Translations under genes and position numbers: made by a program
Source of the DNA: Streptomyces violaceoruber
Lineage (GTDB): Bacteria; Actinomycetota; Actinomycetes; Streptomycetales; Streptomycetaceae
Assembly: GCA_000720805.1 (NCBI GenBank)
Contig: JODI01000005.1
Location: 1 to 64,000 of the forward strand
Direction of reading: 5' to 3'
Length of the DNA stretch: 64,000 nt
Shown here: in pieces, positions 1-8,692 of the stretch
How positions within the stretch are numbered: the stretch's first letter is position 1
How the letters are laid out: the number at the start of each line of letters is the position of its first letter
The notes under the pieces: model-generated
Databases searched by the model: none
The model's input: the letters and a program-made list of their open reading frames with translations, nothing else
What the model was told of the DNA's origin: nothing

Positions 1-1242
1 GGGCTCGGGGGCGGCCGGCGGGTCCGAGGACGGTGGCCGGGAGCCGGGCGGCCTGCTCGACGCCGGGGGCTCCGAGCCAGGTGGGGTGGCGGGCGTACCG
101 GAGGCACCAGATGGGCTGGACGTCCCGGAGGAGGGGGGCTTCGGTCCACTGCCGGACGGCGGTGGCGGTGTCGTCGTACCGGAGGACCCGGAGGCCCCTG
201 ATGACGAGGACGGGGAGGACGGGGGAGTGGTCGCCCCACGGGACGTGCCCTCACCGGGCCCCTTGGGCGTAGTTCCCTGCCCGCCTCCGGACCCGCCCCC
301 GGCCACGCTCAGCATCACGTACTCCCCGAACCTCAGCTCGGTCCCCGCGGGCGGATCGGTCGCCGTGACCCTGGCCCCGGCCGGAGGCAGCCCCTGGCCG
401 TCATGGCCGGCCGCCAGCCCCGAGTCGGCCAGCCGTCGGCTCGCCTGCCCGAACGTCGTCCCGGTGAGGTCCGGCACCGCGCGTCGCTCGCGCGTGTCGA
501 ACGTGGAGTCGTCCTCGCCCGTCGTGCCGACCGGCCGTTGGATGCCCCGCTCGGGCTGCTCGACGTCGACGAGGGCGAGCCGCTCCAGTGGCCGGGAGGC
601 GGGCCGCACGGCCACCACGGACGAATGCTCGTATCCCTGCCACTTCTTGTTGCCGTTCTCGAACTCGACGGAGATCCGGCTCGTGTCGCCCTCGAAAGGC
701 CGGAGCGGATTTCCGCATGAGCACTTCACGGCGGGAAGCCCCTGCCGATCGACGAGAATGGCGATTCCCGCCTGGAGCAGGGAGTTGTAAGGGACGGCCT
801 TTCCCTTTTTGTAGTCGTGGTTCCTCACGAGAGTGTCGTGACGCAGCAGCACAGGTGTGAGCCGTTCCAGGAAATCCGGAATCCTGTCGGTCGAGATGTT
901 CAGGGCCCGCGCCCAGGCCTGAGCCTTCCGTTCGTTCCTGCGATCCGCGAGGAACTGTTCGAGCCGCTCGACGTCACAGACCGTCGGTTGCTTCGAACCC
1001 CCGTACAGCCCAGGCGTGTCGCCCTGCTGGAGCCCGCCCCGCACCGGCTGCGAGCGGACCTGGGCGTCCTGGCCGAGTCCGCTGCGCTCGTCGAAGAACG
1101 GCGCCAGGGAGGGCATTCCCGCGGCGACCGCCTTCACCACCGACAAGGGCGTCCCCCGGTCGCAGCCGCTCAGCGCGAGCACGAGAACCAGCAGACACGC
1201 AACCCTTTTCCCGAGTTTTTGCATCAATGCGCGAAGTGTCAT
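1..1242 (-). CDS. DUF6777/PASTA lipoprotein, 3' end outside window
   Basis: Predicted secreted lipoprotein of unknown function. Reading leftward from an ATG with a GGAG ribosome site 5 nt upstream, the frame stays open to the window edge (at least 414 codons). Residues 1-27 form a lipoprotein signal with lipobox LSGC. Residues about 80-220 match the actinobacterial DUF6777 family as I know it, including the LTPVLLRHDT and CSCGNPL segments. A PASTA-like module (VPDLTGTTFGQASRRL) follows, then a tail of over 100 residues made of Ser, Pro, Gly and Thr, as expected of a wall-spanning linker. PASTA modules bind peptidoglycan or muropeptides in other proteins, so an envelope role is inferred. The C-terminus is not visible. 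Family call from memory, moderate confidence. Confidence 0.72.
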   Translation of the reverse strand, partial: MTLRALMQKLGKRVACLLVLVLALSGCDRGTPLSVVKAVAAGMPSLAPFFDERSGLGQDAQVRSQPVRGGLQQGDTPGLYGGSKQPTVCDVERLEQFLADRRNERKAQAWARALNISTDRIPDFLERLTPVLLRHDTLVRNHDYKKGKAVPYNSLLQAGIAILVDRQGLPAVKCSCGNPLRPFEGDTSRISVEFENGNKKWQGYEHSSVVAVRPASRPLERLALVDVEQPERGIQRPVGTTGEDDSTFDTRERRAVPDLTGTTFGQASRRLADSGLAAGHDGQGLPPAGARVTATDPPAGTELRFGEYVMLSVAGGGSGGGQGTTPKGPGEGTSRGATTPPSSPSSSSGASGSSGTTTPPPPSGSGPKPPSSGTSSPSGASGTPATPPGSEPPASSRPPGSRPPSSDPPAAPEP

Positions 1243-1299
1243 CACCGCTCCCCCCGGCGGTTCCCCCAACGCGCTTCATGCTACTGAAAAAGAAGCCCC

Positions 1300-2250
1300 T
1301 CAACGCCCGCGTGCGTTCAATGAGGCCAAATAGGCGTTGTATGCCTCGAGTTCCTTGTCACCGTCCCGGTCGGCGGCCCGGTCCGTGCGCTTGGCGTGGC
1401 GTTGTTCGGAGCGATACCACTGGAACAGAAGTGCGATCAGCACCAGTACGGACGGAATCTCACTGAACGCCCACGCGATCCCGCCGGCCGCGTTCTGGTC
1501 CGAGAGCGCGTCGATACCGAGAGAGGCGGGCGGGTTCCTGAACGTCTCGACCAGGGGCGTGGACGCCATCATCAGCGCGATGCCGAAGAAGGCGTGGAAC
1601 GGCATACCGGCGAACAGCTCCAGCATCCGCATCAGATAACCGGGGCGGCTGGGGCCCGGGTCCACGCCCATGATCGGCCAGAAGAAGACCACACCGACGG
1701 CGAGGAAGTGCACCATCATCGCGATGTGCCCCGTCTTGGACCCCATCAGGAAGTCGAAGATCGGCGTGAAGTACAGCGCGTACAGGCTGGCGATGAACAG
1801 CGGGATGGTGAACGCCGGATGGGTGATGATCCGCATGTACCGGCTGTGCAGGAACATCAGCAGCACCTCGCGCGGCCCCTTGCGCCCGCGCGAGGCCGGC
1901 GGCAGCGCCCGCAGCGCCAGCGTGACCGGGGCGCCGAGCAGGATCAGGATCGGCGACAGCATGCTGATGATCATGTGCTGCACCATGTGCACACTGAACA
2001 TGATCATGCCGTAGTCGTTGAGCCTGGTGCACATCACCAGCCCGATGCTCAGCACCCCCGCGGCGAACGCGATCGTCCGTCCCACCGGCCACGCGTCCCC
2101 GCGCCGCCGCAGCCGTACGACCCCCCACCCGTACAGCGCGAGCCCCATCAGGCAGGCCACCAGAAAGAACGGGTCCGCCGACCACTGAAGGCCCCGTCCC
2201 AGCGTGAACGGCGGCAGATCCATGGTCATGCCGTGCCCGCTGTGATCCAT
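1300..2250 (-). CDS. CtaG/caa3-type cytochrome c oxidase assembly membrane protein
   Basis: Polytopic membrane protein of 316 residues resembling the caa3-type CtaG family (cytochrome oxidase assembly, copper delivery). The N-terminus after the chosen start is His/Met-rich (MDHSGHGM), as expected for copper handling. About seven hydrophobic segments follow, with conserved His residues in VHMVQHMIISM and MMVHFLAVG. The chosen ATG has AGGAG 8 nt upstream; an ATG 15 codons further upstream is possible but lacks such a site. It lies downstream of pfkA behind a strong hairpin, so it is probably transcribed separately. The charged C-terminal tail is cytoplasmic by inference. Confidence 0.85.
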   Translation of the reverse strand: MDHSGHGMTMDLPPFTLGRGLQWSADPFFLVACLMGLALYGWGVVRLRRRGDAWPVGRTIAFAAGVLSIGLVMCTRLNDYGMIMFSVHMVQHMIISMLSPILILLGAPVTLALRALPPASRGRKGPREVLLMFLHSRYMRIITHPAFTIPLFIASLYALYFTPIFDFLMGSKTGHIAMMVHFLAVGVVFFWPIMGVDPGPSRPGYLMRMLELFAGMPFHAFFGIALMMASTPLVETFRNPPASLGIDALSDQNAAGGIAWAFSEIPSVLVLIALLFQWYRSEQRHAKRTDRAADRDGDKELEAYNAYLASLNARGR

Positions 2251-2305
2251 TCCGCCGGCTCCTGTTTCGTGGGGGTTGTGCAAGTCTGTCCGCACACAGA
2301 CTAGA

Positions 2306-2339
2306 ACCGCCCCCGGCCGCTCCTGCGACCGGGGGCGGT
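2306..2339 (-). terminator. Intrinsic terminator after pfkA
   Basis: An inverted repeat with arms of about 11-12 bp (ACCGCCCCCGG paired with CCGGGGGCGGT) and a short loop lies just past the pfkA stop and before the next minus-strand gene. There is no long T tract, which is common for Streptomyces terminators. Confidence 0.7.
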
Positions 2340-2361
2340 GCAGCGCCTCAGGGGCGGTACG

Positions 2362-3387
2362 TCACAACACGCACTCCGCTTCCGCGTACCGCTCCGCGGG
2401 AACCGTCTTCAACGTCTCCACGGCCTCCGTCAACGACACCATCACGATGTCCGTCCCCCGCAGCGCCGTCATCTTCCCGAACTCCCCCCGGTGCACGGCC
2501 TCCACCGCGTGCCACCCGAACCGGGTCGCCAGCACCCGGTCGTACGCGGTGGGCGTACCGCCCCGCTGCACATGCCCGAGGATCACCGGCCGGGCCTCCT
2601 TGCCGAGCCGTTCCTCCAACTCGACGGAGAGCTGCCGCGCGATCCCGGCGAACCGCTCGTGCCCGTAGATGTCCTTGCCGCCCTCGTCGAAGGCCATCGT
2701 CCCCGGCATCGGCTTGGCGCCCTCCGCCGCGACGACGATCGCGAACCGCTTGCCCGCCGCGAACCGCGCGCCGACCGTGCGGGCCAACTCCTCGATGTCG
2801 AAGGGCCGTTCCGGTACGACGATGGCGTGGGCGCCGGCGGCCATGCCGGAGTGCAGCGCTATCCAGCCGGTGTGGCGGCCCATGACCTCGACGACCAGGA
2901 CGCGCTGGTGGGACTCGGCGGTGGTCTTCAGCCGGTCCAGGGCCTCCGTCGCCACCCCCACGGCCGTGTCGAAGCCGAAGGTGACGTCGGTGACGGCGAT
3001 GTCGTTGTCGATGGTCTTCGGCACGCCCACGATCGGCAGGCCGGCGTCGGACATCAGCCGGGCGGCCTTGAGCGTGCCCTCGCCGCCGATCGGGATGACC
3101 GCGTCGAGGCCGAGTTCCTCGAGGTGGCCCCGGGCCCGCTCCACGCCGTCCCGCAGCTGGGAGGGCTGGACCCGGGAGGAGCCGAGGATGGTGCCGCCGC
3201 GAGCGAGGATGCCGCCCACCGCGTCGAGGTCGAGCTTGAGGTAGTCGCACTCCAGGAGGCCCTTCCAGCCGTCCCGGAAACCGATGACCTCGTCGCCGTG
3301 GTCGGCGACGGCACGGTGCACGACGGACCGGATGACGGCGTTCAGGCCGGGGCAGTCGCCGCCGGACGTGAGGACACCAATGCGCAT
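2362..3387 (-). CDS. pfkA: 6-phosphofructokinase
   Basis: Cytoplasmic glycolytic kinase converting fructose 6-phosphate to the 1,6-bisphosphate. The 341 residues match the usual bacterial length. The N-terminal loop is LTSGGDCPGLNA. GGEGT stands at about 103-107 where nucleotide specificity is set; Gly after the acidic residue fits ATP rather than pyrophosphate use, as known for actinobacterial enzymes. The substrate and catalytic stretch PKTIDNDI, the sugar-phosphate motif MGRHTGWIA and the C-terminal HVQRGGTP are all present. It is transcribed alone between the MurT/GatD pair and its own terminator. Start ATG chosen because the protein begins directly with the first beta strand. Confidence 0.96.
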   Translation of the reverse strand: MRIGVLTSGGDCPGLNAVIRSVVHRAVADHGDEVIGFRDGWKGLLECDYLKLDLDAVGGILARGGTILGSSRVQPSQLRDGVERARGHLEELGLDAVIPIGGEGTLKAARLMSDAGLPIVGVPKTIDNDIAVTDVTFGFDTAVGVATEALDRLKTTAESHQRVLVVEVMGRHTGWIALHSGMAAGAHAIVVPERPFDIEELARTVGARFAAGKRFAIVVAAEGAKPMPGTMAFDEGGKDIYGHERFAGIARQLSVELEERLGKEARPVILGHVQRGGTPTAYDRVLATRFGWHAVEAVHRGEFGKMTALRGTDIVMVSLTEAVETLKTVPAERYAEAECVL

Positions 3388-3595
3388 AGCCCGAAATACC
3401 TTCTCGAAGTGGGCCGGGAGCCGGACCGCACTGTCCGGCTGGACCCGGCCACCTTAACGGCGTGCGGGGGTGGCGCCGTAGCAGGCGTCCGCCTGATGGA
3501 CGCGGCCGCCCAGGTGAGCGGACCGGACGCCAGACGGGCTCGCCGTAGCCCCCGCCGAACCGTGCCGGGACCTCGCACGGGCCCCGGGCCGCTCC

Positions 3596-4324
3596 TTACG
3601 CGGGCTGCTGAGCGGCGGCGATGCGTTCGTTGCGGAGCGCCTCGTACCAGCGGTCGTCGGTCGGCGGCAGCGCGTTCACGTCGAGCGCCAGCTTCAGCAG
3701 CAGGTCCGCGATGAGCGGGTTGCGCGCGAGGACGGGGCCGTGCATGTACGTACCGAAGACCGTGTCGTTGTACGCCCCCTCGGTGCCGTCGCCGGTCCCG
3801 TTGCCGTTGCCGAGGCGGACCTGGGCGAACGGGCGGGCGGTGGGGCCGAGGTGGGTGACGCCCTGGTGGTTCTCGAAGCCGGTCAGCGGGGGCAGGCCCA
3901 GGCGGGGGTCGATGTCGCCGAGCACGTCACCGACGCACCGCTCGCCCTCGCCGCGCACCGAGACTACGTCGAGCAGGCCGAGGCCGGGCTCGCGCTGGCC
4001 GAGGTCGTTGATGAACTCGTGGCCGAGGATCTGGTAGCCGGCGCAGACCGAGAAGACGATCGCGCCGTTCTCCACGGCCCGGTGCAGACCGCCGTCGCGG
4101 CGCAGCCGCTCGGCGGCGAGCCGCTGCGGCCGGTCCTCGCCACCGCCGATCAGGTAGATGTCGCCGGAGGTCGGGATCGGCTGGTCGCTGCGCACGTCGA
4201 GGCGGGCCACGTCGAGGCGGCGCTGCCGGGCCCGCCGCTCCACGACGAGGGCGTTGCCCTGGTCGCCGTAGGTGCTGAGCAGGTCGGGGTAGATCCAGAC
4301 GATCCGCAGCTGGTTGTCGCTCAC
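3596..4324 (-). CDS. gatD: Lipid II isoglutaminyl synthase, glutamine amidotransferase subunit GatD
   Basis: Class I glutaminase partner of MurT. It releases ammonia that MurT uses to amidate the D-Glu of lipid II stem peptides. The 242 residues carry the nucleophile in VFSVCAGYQ (Cys94) and the partner His in ENHQG (His153), the two catalytic positions known for the staphylococcal enzyme. The start is GTG with AGGGGAC upstream, only 18 nt after the murT stop, so the two are co-transcribed. Peptidoglycan amidation is standard in actinobacteria; nothing unusual is seen. Confidence 0.94.
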   Translation of the reverse strand: MSDNQLRIVWIYPDLLSTYGDQGNALVVERRARQRRLDVARLDVRSDQPIPTSGDIYLIGGGEDRPQRLAAERLRRDGGLHRAVENGAIVFSVCAGYQILGHEFINDLGQREPGLGLLDVVSVRGEGERCVGDVLGDIDPRLGLPPLTGFENHQGVTHLGPTARPFAQVRLGNGNGTGDGTEGAYNDTVFGTYMHGPVLARNPLIADLLLKLALDVNALPPTDDRWYEALRNERIAAAQQPA

Positions 4325-4342
4325 AAAAGTCCCCTGAGAGTG

Positions 4343-5581
4343 TCAGTTGCCGACGCGGCGGCGCAGGTCCTGGAAGGCGGTGTAGTTGGCGATGACCTCG
4401 ATCCGGCCGGGCGGGCTCATCTGCACCGCCTGGTCGAGGTTCTCGCACACCTGGAAGTGCTGGTCGGCGACCTCCAGACGTACCGCGAGGTCGAGCTTGC
4501 GGTCGCCGATGACACAGATCGGGTGGCCGGTCAGGCGGGTGTAGTCGACGTCCCACAGCCAGGAGGTGTCGGTGCCGTCGGCGCCGCGCGCGTTGACCGA
4601 GAGGATCACCGGGGTCGGCGGCGGGTCGATCAGACTGAACGTCTCGAGCCAGCCCGCCGGGTTCTTGGCGAGCAGGAGCCTGAGGTCGCGCTCCATGAAC
4701 TGCACCACGTCGTACCGGCCGGCCACCGCCTGCACCTGGTACATGCGCTCCAGGGCGACCTGCGGCGGCACCCCGAAGACGGCGGCGACGGCGGCCGAGG
4801 AGGCGGCGTTGGCCTTGTTGGCGCGGCCGGGCAGCTGGAGGTGGATCGGCCAGGCGGAGCCGTGCGGGTCGAGGACGTGGTCACCGGAGAGCGCCCAGCT
4901 CGGCGTCGGCCGGCGGAAGCCGCACTCGCCGCAGAACCAGTCGTCGCCGGGGCGCTGCATCACCCCACCGCAGGACGGGCACGACCAGGCGTCGTCCTTC
5001 CACATCTGTCCGGCGGCGACCCAGATCACGTTGGGGGAGGAGGACGCGGCCCACACCACCAGGGGGTCGTCCGCGTTGGCCACGATCACCGCCTTGGAAC
5101 CGGCGAGCCCCTCACGCCAGTTCTCGGCGAGCATGCGGGTCTCGGCCGCACGGTCGAGCTGGTCGCGGGAGAGGTTGAGCAGGGCGATGCACTTGGGGTC
5201 GGTGTCCCGGGCGACCCCGGCGAGGTACTTCTCGTCGACCTCGATGACGCCGTAGCGTGCGTCCGAGCTGCCGGCCAGCGCCGAGGTGATACCGGCCGGC
5301 ATGTTGGCGCCGAGGGCGTTGGAGACGACCGGCCCCGCGGCGCGCAGCGCCTCGGCGATCAGCCGGGTGGTGGTGGTCTTGCCGTTGGTGGCCGACACCA
5401 GAACGACGTCCAGGTTCTGGGCGAGCCGGGCGAGCAGGTCGGGGTCGAGTTTGAGTGCCACCCGGCCGCCGATCACTGAACCGCTGCCGCGCCCCGCGGC
5501 GCGCGACGCCGCCGCGACCGCCTTGCCCGCGGTCACGGCGATCTTGGCCCGCGGCGTGAGCGGGTCCGAGTTGCCTGCCAT
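4343..5581 (-). CDS. murT: Lipid II isoglutaminyl synthase, Mur ligase-like subunit MurT
   Basis: ATP-dependent ligase subunit of 412 residues that activates the alpha-carboxylate of D-isoglutamate in lipid II and works with GatD. The P-loop is SATNGKTTTT near residue 63. A four-cysteine zinc ribbon (CPSC and CGEC) is inserted at about residues 200-222, characteristic of MurT. The C-terminal third carries the DUF1727 fold with VNARGADGTD. The start has AGGAGG about 10 nt upstream. It heads the murT-gatD operon and is divergent from def across about 150 bp. Confidence 0.94.
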   Translation of the reverse strand: MAGNSDPLTPRAKIAVTAGKAVAAASRAAGRGSGSVIGGRVALKLDPDLLARLAQNLDVVLVSATNGKTTTTRLIAEALRAAGPVVSNALGANMPAGITSALAGSSDARYGVIEVDEKYLAGVARDTDPKCIALLNLSRDQLDRAAETRMLAENWREGLAGSKAVIVANADDPLVVWAASSSPNVIWVAAGQMWKDDAWSCPSCGGVMQRPGDDWFCGECGFRRPTPSWALSGDHVLDPHGSAWPIHLQLPGRANKANAASSAAVAAVFGVPPQVALERMYQVQAVAGRYDVVQFMERDLRLLLAKNPAGWLETFSLIDPPPTPVILSVNARGADGTDTSWLWDVDYTRLTGHPICVIGDRKLDLAVRLEVADQHFQVCENLDQAVQMSPPGRIEVIANYTAFQDLRRRVGN

Positions 5582-5716
5582 CAGTTCTCGATCCTCCTTG
5601 CGTACGCGCCGCGCCTGAAGCCATCCGGCAACGTGGTGTGGACCTCAGCCTATCGAGATCCATTCGCACTCCCGAACCGCGGCGCCCGCACGAGCTTCGC
5701 GTGACAGTCAGGACCG

Positions 5717-5722
5717 TACCCT
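5717..5722 (+). promoter_or_regulatory. Likely -10 element of a leaderless def transcript
   Basis: TACCCT ends 7 nt before the def ATG, and no ribosome binding site precedes that ATG. This spacing is typical of leaderless Streptomyces transcripts that begin at the A of the start codon. No convincing -35 hexamer was found. Confidence 0.4.
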
Positions 5723-5729
5723 TGCCGCC

Positions 5730-6269
5730 ATGCGAAACGGCTCCATCCCGGGCGCCCGGGGCCGCGTCCGGCCCCTCACCCTGCTCGGCGACCCCCTCCT
5801 GCACACCCCCTGCGCCCAGGTCACCGACTTCGGCCCCGAACTGGCTCGTCTCGTCGAGGACTTGTTCGCGACCATGTACGCAGCCCAGGGCGTGGGCCTG
5901 GCCGCGAACCAGATCGGCGTCCCGCTACGGGTGTTCGTGTACGACTGCCCGGACGACGAGGAGGTCCGCCACCTCGGCCATGTGGTGAACCCGACGCTCG
6001 TCGAGGCGGACGGTGTGGTCCTGCGGGGGCCCGAGGGCTGCCTGTCCCTGCCGGGCCTGGAGGCGGGGACGGAACGCCACGACCACGCGGTGATCGAGGG
6101 TTTCACGGTGACGGGAGAGCCGGTCACCGTGCACGGGACGGGTTTCTTCGCCAGATGCCTACAACACGAGCACGACCATGTGGAGGGCCGGGTCTACGCT
6201 GACCACCTCAAGGGCCGGCGCCACCGCCGCCTGATGCGACAGGTGGCGCGAGCCTCATGGCGCCGGTGA
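5730..6269 (+). CDS. def: Peptide deformylase
   Basis: Cytoplasmic metalloenzyme that removes the formyl group from nascent protein N-termini. All three signature motifs are present in 179 residues: GVGLAANQIG, EGCLSLPG with the metal-binding Cys, and HEHDH (His146, Glu147, His150), the HExxH zinc/iron site. The short N-terminal lead (about 17 residues) is variable in the family. The start lacks a Shine-Dalgarno sequence and may be leaderless. It stands alone, convergent with the TetR gene. Confidence 0.96.
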   Translation: MRNGSIPGARGRVRPLTLLGDPLLHTPCAQVTDFGPELARLVEDLFATMYAAQGVGLAANQIGVPLRVFVYDCPDDEEVRHLGHVVNPTLVEADGVVLRGPEGCLSLPGLEAGTERHDHAVIEGFTVTGEPVTVHGTGFFARCLQHEHDHVEGRVYADHLKGRRHRRLMRQVARASWRR

Positions 6270-6271
6270 GC

Positions 6272-6294
6272 CGTCCGACCTGAAGGGGCGGACG
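6272..6294. terminator. Weak hairpin between def and the tetR gene
   Basis: CGTCCG and CGGACG form a 6-bp stem with an 11-nt loop in the 36-bp gap between the two convergent genes. Too short to be sure that it terminates transcription. Confidence 0.3.
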
Positions 6295-6305
6295 ACACAC
6301 GACCG

Positions 6306-6950
6306 TCAGAACCCCGGCCCGCCCACCTTGTCCCCCGCCGCGGCGAGCCGCCCCCACAGCAGGTCCGCCAGGCTCCGCACCAACTCGGCGCGCGAGCAGG
6401 GCCGTTCGCCCAGCCACCAGTCCCCGGCCGCATGCATCATGCCGACGATCCCGTGCCCCCACACCCGGGCCAGCTGCTGTCCCCCGGGTCCCAGGTCGAG
6501 CCGGTCCTCGATGACCTGGGCCAGCTCCTCGCCCATCCGTCGCAGGAGCGGAGCGAAATGCTTGCCGACATCGAAGCCCTGGTCTCCGACCTGGCCCCCC
6601 TCGGCCGGATGCATCAGGAACCGGTACACCTGGGGACGTGCCTCGATCGCCGCGAGGTAGGTGTCCAACGTCGCCTCGACGCGCTCCCGTCGCTCGGCCG
6701 GCGCGTCCAGCGCAGCCCGCAGCGAGTTCAGCAACGCGTCCGTGTGCCGCTTGGCCAACGCGGCGTAGAGCCCGCCCTTGTCACCGAAGTGCCGGTAGAG
6801 AATCGGCTTGGTGATGCCCGCTTCGGCGGCGATCGCGTTCATCGAGGCCTGCGGCCCGTCGCGCAGGACCACCCGGTCCGCGGCCTCCAGCAGCTCGCGT
6901 CGGCGGCGGTCCGCCGACCTCTGCTGATCGGTCCGCTGCGTGGTGTCCAT
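6306..6950 (-). CDS. TetR/AcrR family repressor
   Basis: A 214-residue regulator. The N-terminal helix-turn-helix runs over about residues 27-65, with AIAAEAGITKPILYRHF as recognition core. The remaining helical domain would bind an effector. It is divergent from an acyl-CoA dehydrogenase gene, and the 173 bp between them contains a perfect 9-bp-armed palindrome, so it probably represses both. A fatty acyl-CoA or related thioester is the natural guess for the ligand. The start is ATG, and alternatives downstream would remove part of the first helix. Confidence 0.9.
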   Translation of the reverse strand: MDTTQRTDQQRSADRRRRELLEAADRVVLRDGPQASMNAIAAEAGITKPILYRHFGDKGGLYAALAKRHTDALLNSLRAALDAPAERRERVEATLDTYLAAIEARPQVYRFLMHPAEGGQVGDQGFDVGKHFAPLLRRMGEELAQVIEDRLDLGPGGQQLARVWGHGIVGMMHAAGDWWLGERPCSRAELVRSLADLLWGRLAAAGDKVGGPGF

Positions 6951-7064
6951 GTGCTCTCCCCACCCGTGGTGATTAGGTAACGCATGCGCAAACTAACACC
7001 CAGCATGCCCCGTAGATCGAACGGGCGGGCGGACAGTCATCAGGAGTTGACTTTTCCTACCCGT

Positions 7065-7087
7065 CGGTAACACACTCGGTGTTACCG
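7065..7087. promoter_or_regulatory. Palindromic operator between tetR and acyl-CoA dehydrogenase genes
   Basis: Perfect inverted repeat CGGTAACAC / GTGTTACCG with a 5-nt centre, 37 bp before the dehydrogenase start. A second, overlapping palindrome, GTTAC-CGTAA-GTAAC, spans 7081-7095. The position fits an operator for the divergent TetR protein. A weaker symmetric site centred on GCATGC lies near 6983, close to the regulator start. Confidence 0.7.
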
Positions 7088-7123
7088 TAAGTAACACGCA
7101 CGTGCGTCGCCGCTGGAGGGGAC

Positions 7124-8350
7124 ATGGCCGAGTTCACCATGGAGCTCAACGACGAACAGAAGGAGGTCCGGGACTGGCTGCACGGCTTCGCCGCCGACGT
7201 CATCCGCCCCGCGGCCGCCGAATGGGACGAGCGTGAGGAGACTCCCTGGCCGGTCATCCAGGAGGCCGCCAAGGTCGGCATCTACTCCCTCGACTTCTAC
7301 GCCCAGCAGTACTTCGACCCCACCGGCCTCGGCATCCCGATGGCCATGGAGGAGCTGTTCTGGGGCGACGCGGGCATAGCCCTGTCCATCGTCGGCACCG
7401 GCCTCGCCGCCGTGGGCGTCCTCGCCAACGGCACCGAGGAGCAGGTCGGCACCTGGATCCCGCAGATGTACGGCGACGCGGGCGACGTCAAGGTGGCCGC
7501 GTTCTGCTCCTCCGAGCCCGACGCCGGCTCCGACGTGGCCTCGATGCGTACCCGGGCCGTGTACGACGAGGCCAAGGACGAGTGGGTGATCAACGGCACG
7601 AAGACGTGGGCCACCAACGGCGGCATCGCCAACGTCCATGTCGTCGTCGCGGTCGTCGACGCGGAGCTGGGCTCCAAGGGCCACGCCTCCTTCATCGTCC
7701 CGCCCAACACCCCCGGCCTGTCCCAGGGTCAGAAGTTCAAGAAGCACGGCATCCGTGCCTCGCACACCGCCGAGGTCGTCCTCGACAACGTACGCGTTCC
7801 CGGCTCCTGCCTGCTCGGCGGCAAGGAGAAGCTCGACGAGCGTCTCGCGCGGGCCCGGGAGCGGGCCAAGGCGGGTGGCGAGCGGGTGAAGAACGCGGCG
7901 ATGGCCACCTTCGAAGCGTCGCGGCCGGCCGTCGGCGCCATGGCGGTCGGCACCGCCCGGGCCGCGTACGAGGTCGCCCTCGAGTACGCGAAGACGCGGG
8001 AGCAGTTCGGCCGGCCGATCATCGACAACCAGGGTGTGGCCTTCCAGCTGGCGGACATGCGGACGTCCATCGACGCGGCCCGGCTGCTGGTCTGGCGGGC
8101 GTCCTGGATGGCGATCAACGGCAAGCAGTTCACGGCGGCCGAGGGCTCGATGTCCAAGCTGTTCGCGAGTGAGACCGCCAAGAAGGTCACGGGGCAGGCG
8201 ATCCAGATCCTGGGCGGCAACGGCTACACCAGGGAGTACCCGGTGGAGCGGATGCACCGGGACGCCGCGATCTACACGATCTTCGAGGGCACGAGCGAGA
8301 TCCAGCGGCTGGTGATCGCGCGAACGCTGGCGGGGATGCCGATCCGATAG
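7124..8350 (+). CDS. Acyl-CoA dehydrogenase
   Basis: FAD-dependent alpha,beta-dehydrogenation of an acyl-CoA thioester, electrons passing to electron-transfer flavoprotein. The 408 residues show the family layout: helical N-terminal domain, FAD-contacting beta domain with [10 protein letters not shown], and a C-terminal domain with REQFGRPI and [10 protein letters not shown], whose Glu is the catalytic base. Length is slightly above average owing to a charged insert ([19 protein letters not shown]). RBS GGAGGGG lies 4 nt before ATG. Regulation by the divergent TetR protein is likely. Confidence 0.93.
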   Translation: MAEFTMELNDEQKEVRDWLHGFAADVIRPAAAEWDEREETPWPVIQEAAKVGIYSLDFYAQQYFDPTGLGIPMAMEELFWGDAGIALSIVGTGLAAVGVLANGTEEQVGTWIPQMYGDAGDVKVAAFCSSEPDAGSDVASMRTRAVYDEAKDEWVINGTKTWATNGGIANVHVVVAVVDAELGSKGHASFIVPPNTPGLSQGQKFKKHGIRASHTAEVVLDNVRVPGSCLLGGKEKLDERLARARERAKAGGERVKNAAMATFEASRPAVGAMAVGTARAAYEVALEYAKTREQFGRPIIDNQGVAFQLADMRTSIDAARLLVWRASWMAINGKQFTAAEGSMSKLFASETAKKVTGQAIQILGGNGYTREYPVERMHRDAAIYTIFEGTSEIQRLVIARTLAGMPIR

Positions 8351-8430
8351 CGCCGTGGGGGGACTGTGCGACTCGGTCCGCCGCTTGTCGGCGGCCGGTC
8401 GCGCGGTTCCCCGCGGCGGCCCCTGTCCGG

Positions 8431-8667
8431 TTATCCGGTCTGCCCGCTGCTGTGCGCGATGCACGCCACGTCGATCCGGTCGGCCAGCTTCGCGAGCTCG
8501 ATCGTCAGCGCGGCCACCGTGTCCTCGTCGAGCCCGTCCTCCCCGGCCTCGACAAGATGCAGCCACCGGCCGCCCACCGTCCGCAACAACTTACTCACGT
8601 CGGCGGCAGACACCTGCAAGGTCCCGCGGTCGTCGACGATCAGAGGCAGAGTCACTTCGCGGTTCAC
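8431..8667 (-). CDS. DUF6213 family small protein
   Basis: A 78-residue protein, probably cytoplasmic and acidic, matching what I recall as DUF6213, a short family restricted to streptomycetes and relatives. It has a beta-rich start (REVTLPLIVDD), then WLHLVEAGEDGLDEDTV and a helical end. I chose the internal GTG; it avoids overlap with gabD and begins the conserved region. No function is known. It sits 25 bp downstream of the gabD stop on the same strand and may be co-transcribed. Confidence 0.7.
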   Translation of the reverse strand: MNREVTLPLIVDDRGTLQVSAADVSKLLRTVGGRWLHLVEAGEDGLDEDTVAALTIELAKLADRIDVACIAHSSGQTG

Positions 8668-8692
8668 AAAGGGGATCGTAGCCGCGGAAGCC

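Noticed and set aside
2674..3090. GGEGT in PfkA considered as a defect or pyrophosphate-specific variant
   Set aside because: Pyrophosphate-dependent enzymes carry Asp at the following position; Gly there fits the ATP-dependent actinobacterial type.
2338..3714. Plus-strand frame of 458 codons across pfkA
   Set aside because: Antisense to a complete phosphofructokinase; Arg/His/Pro-rich and without motifs.
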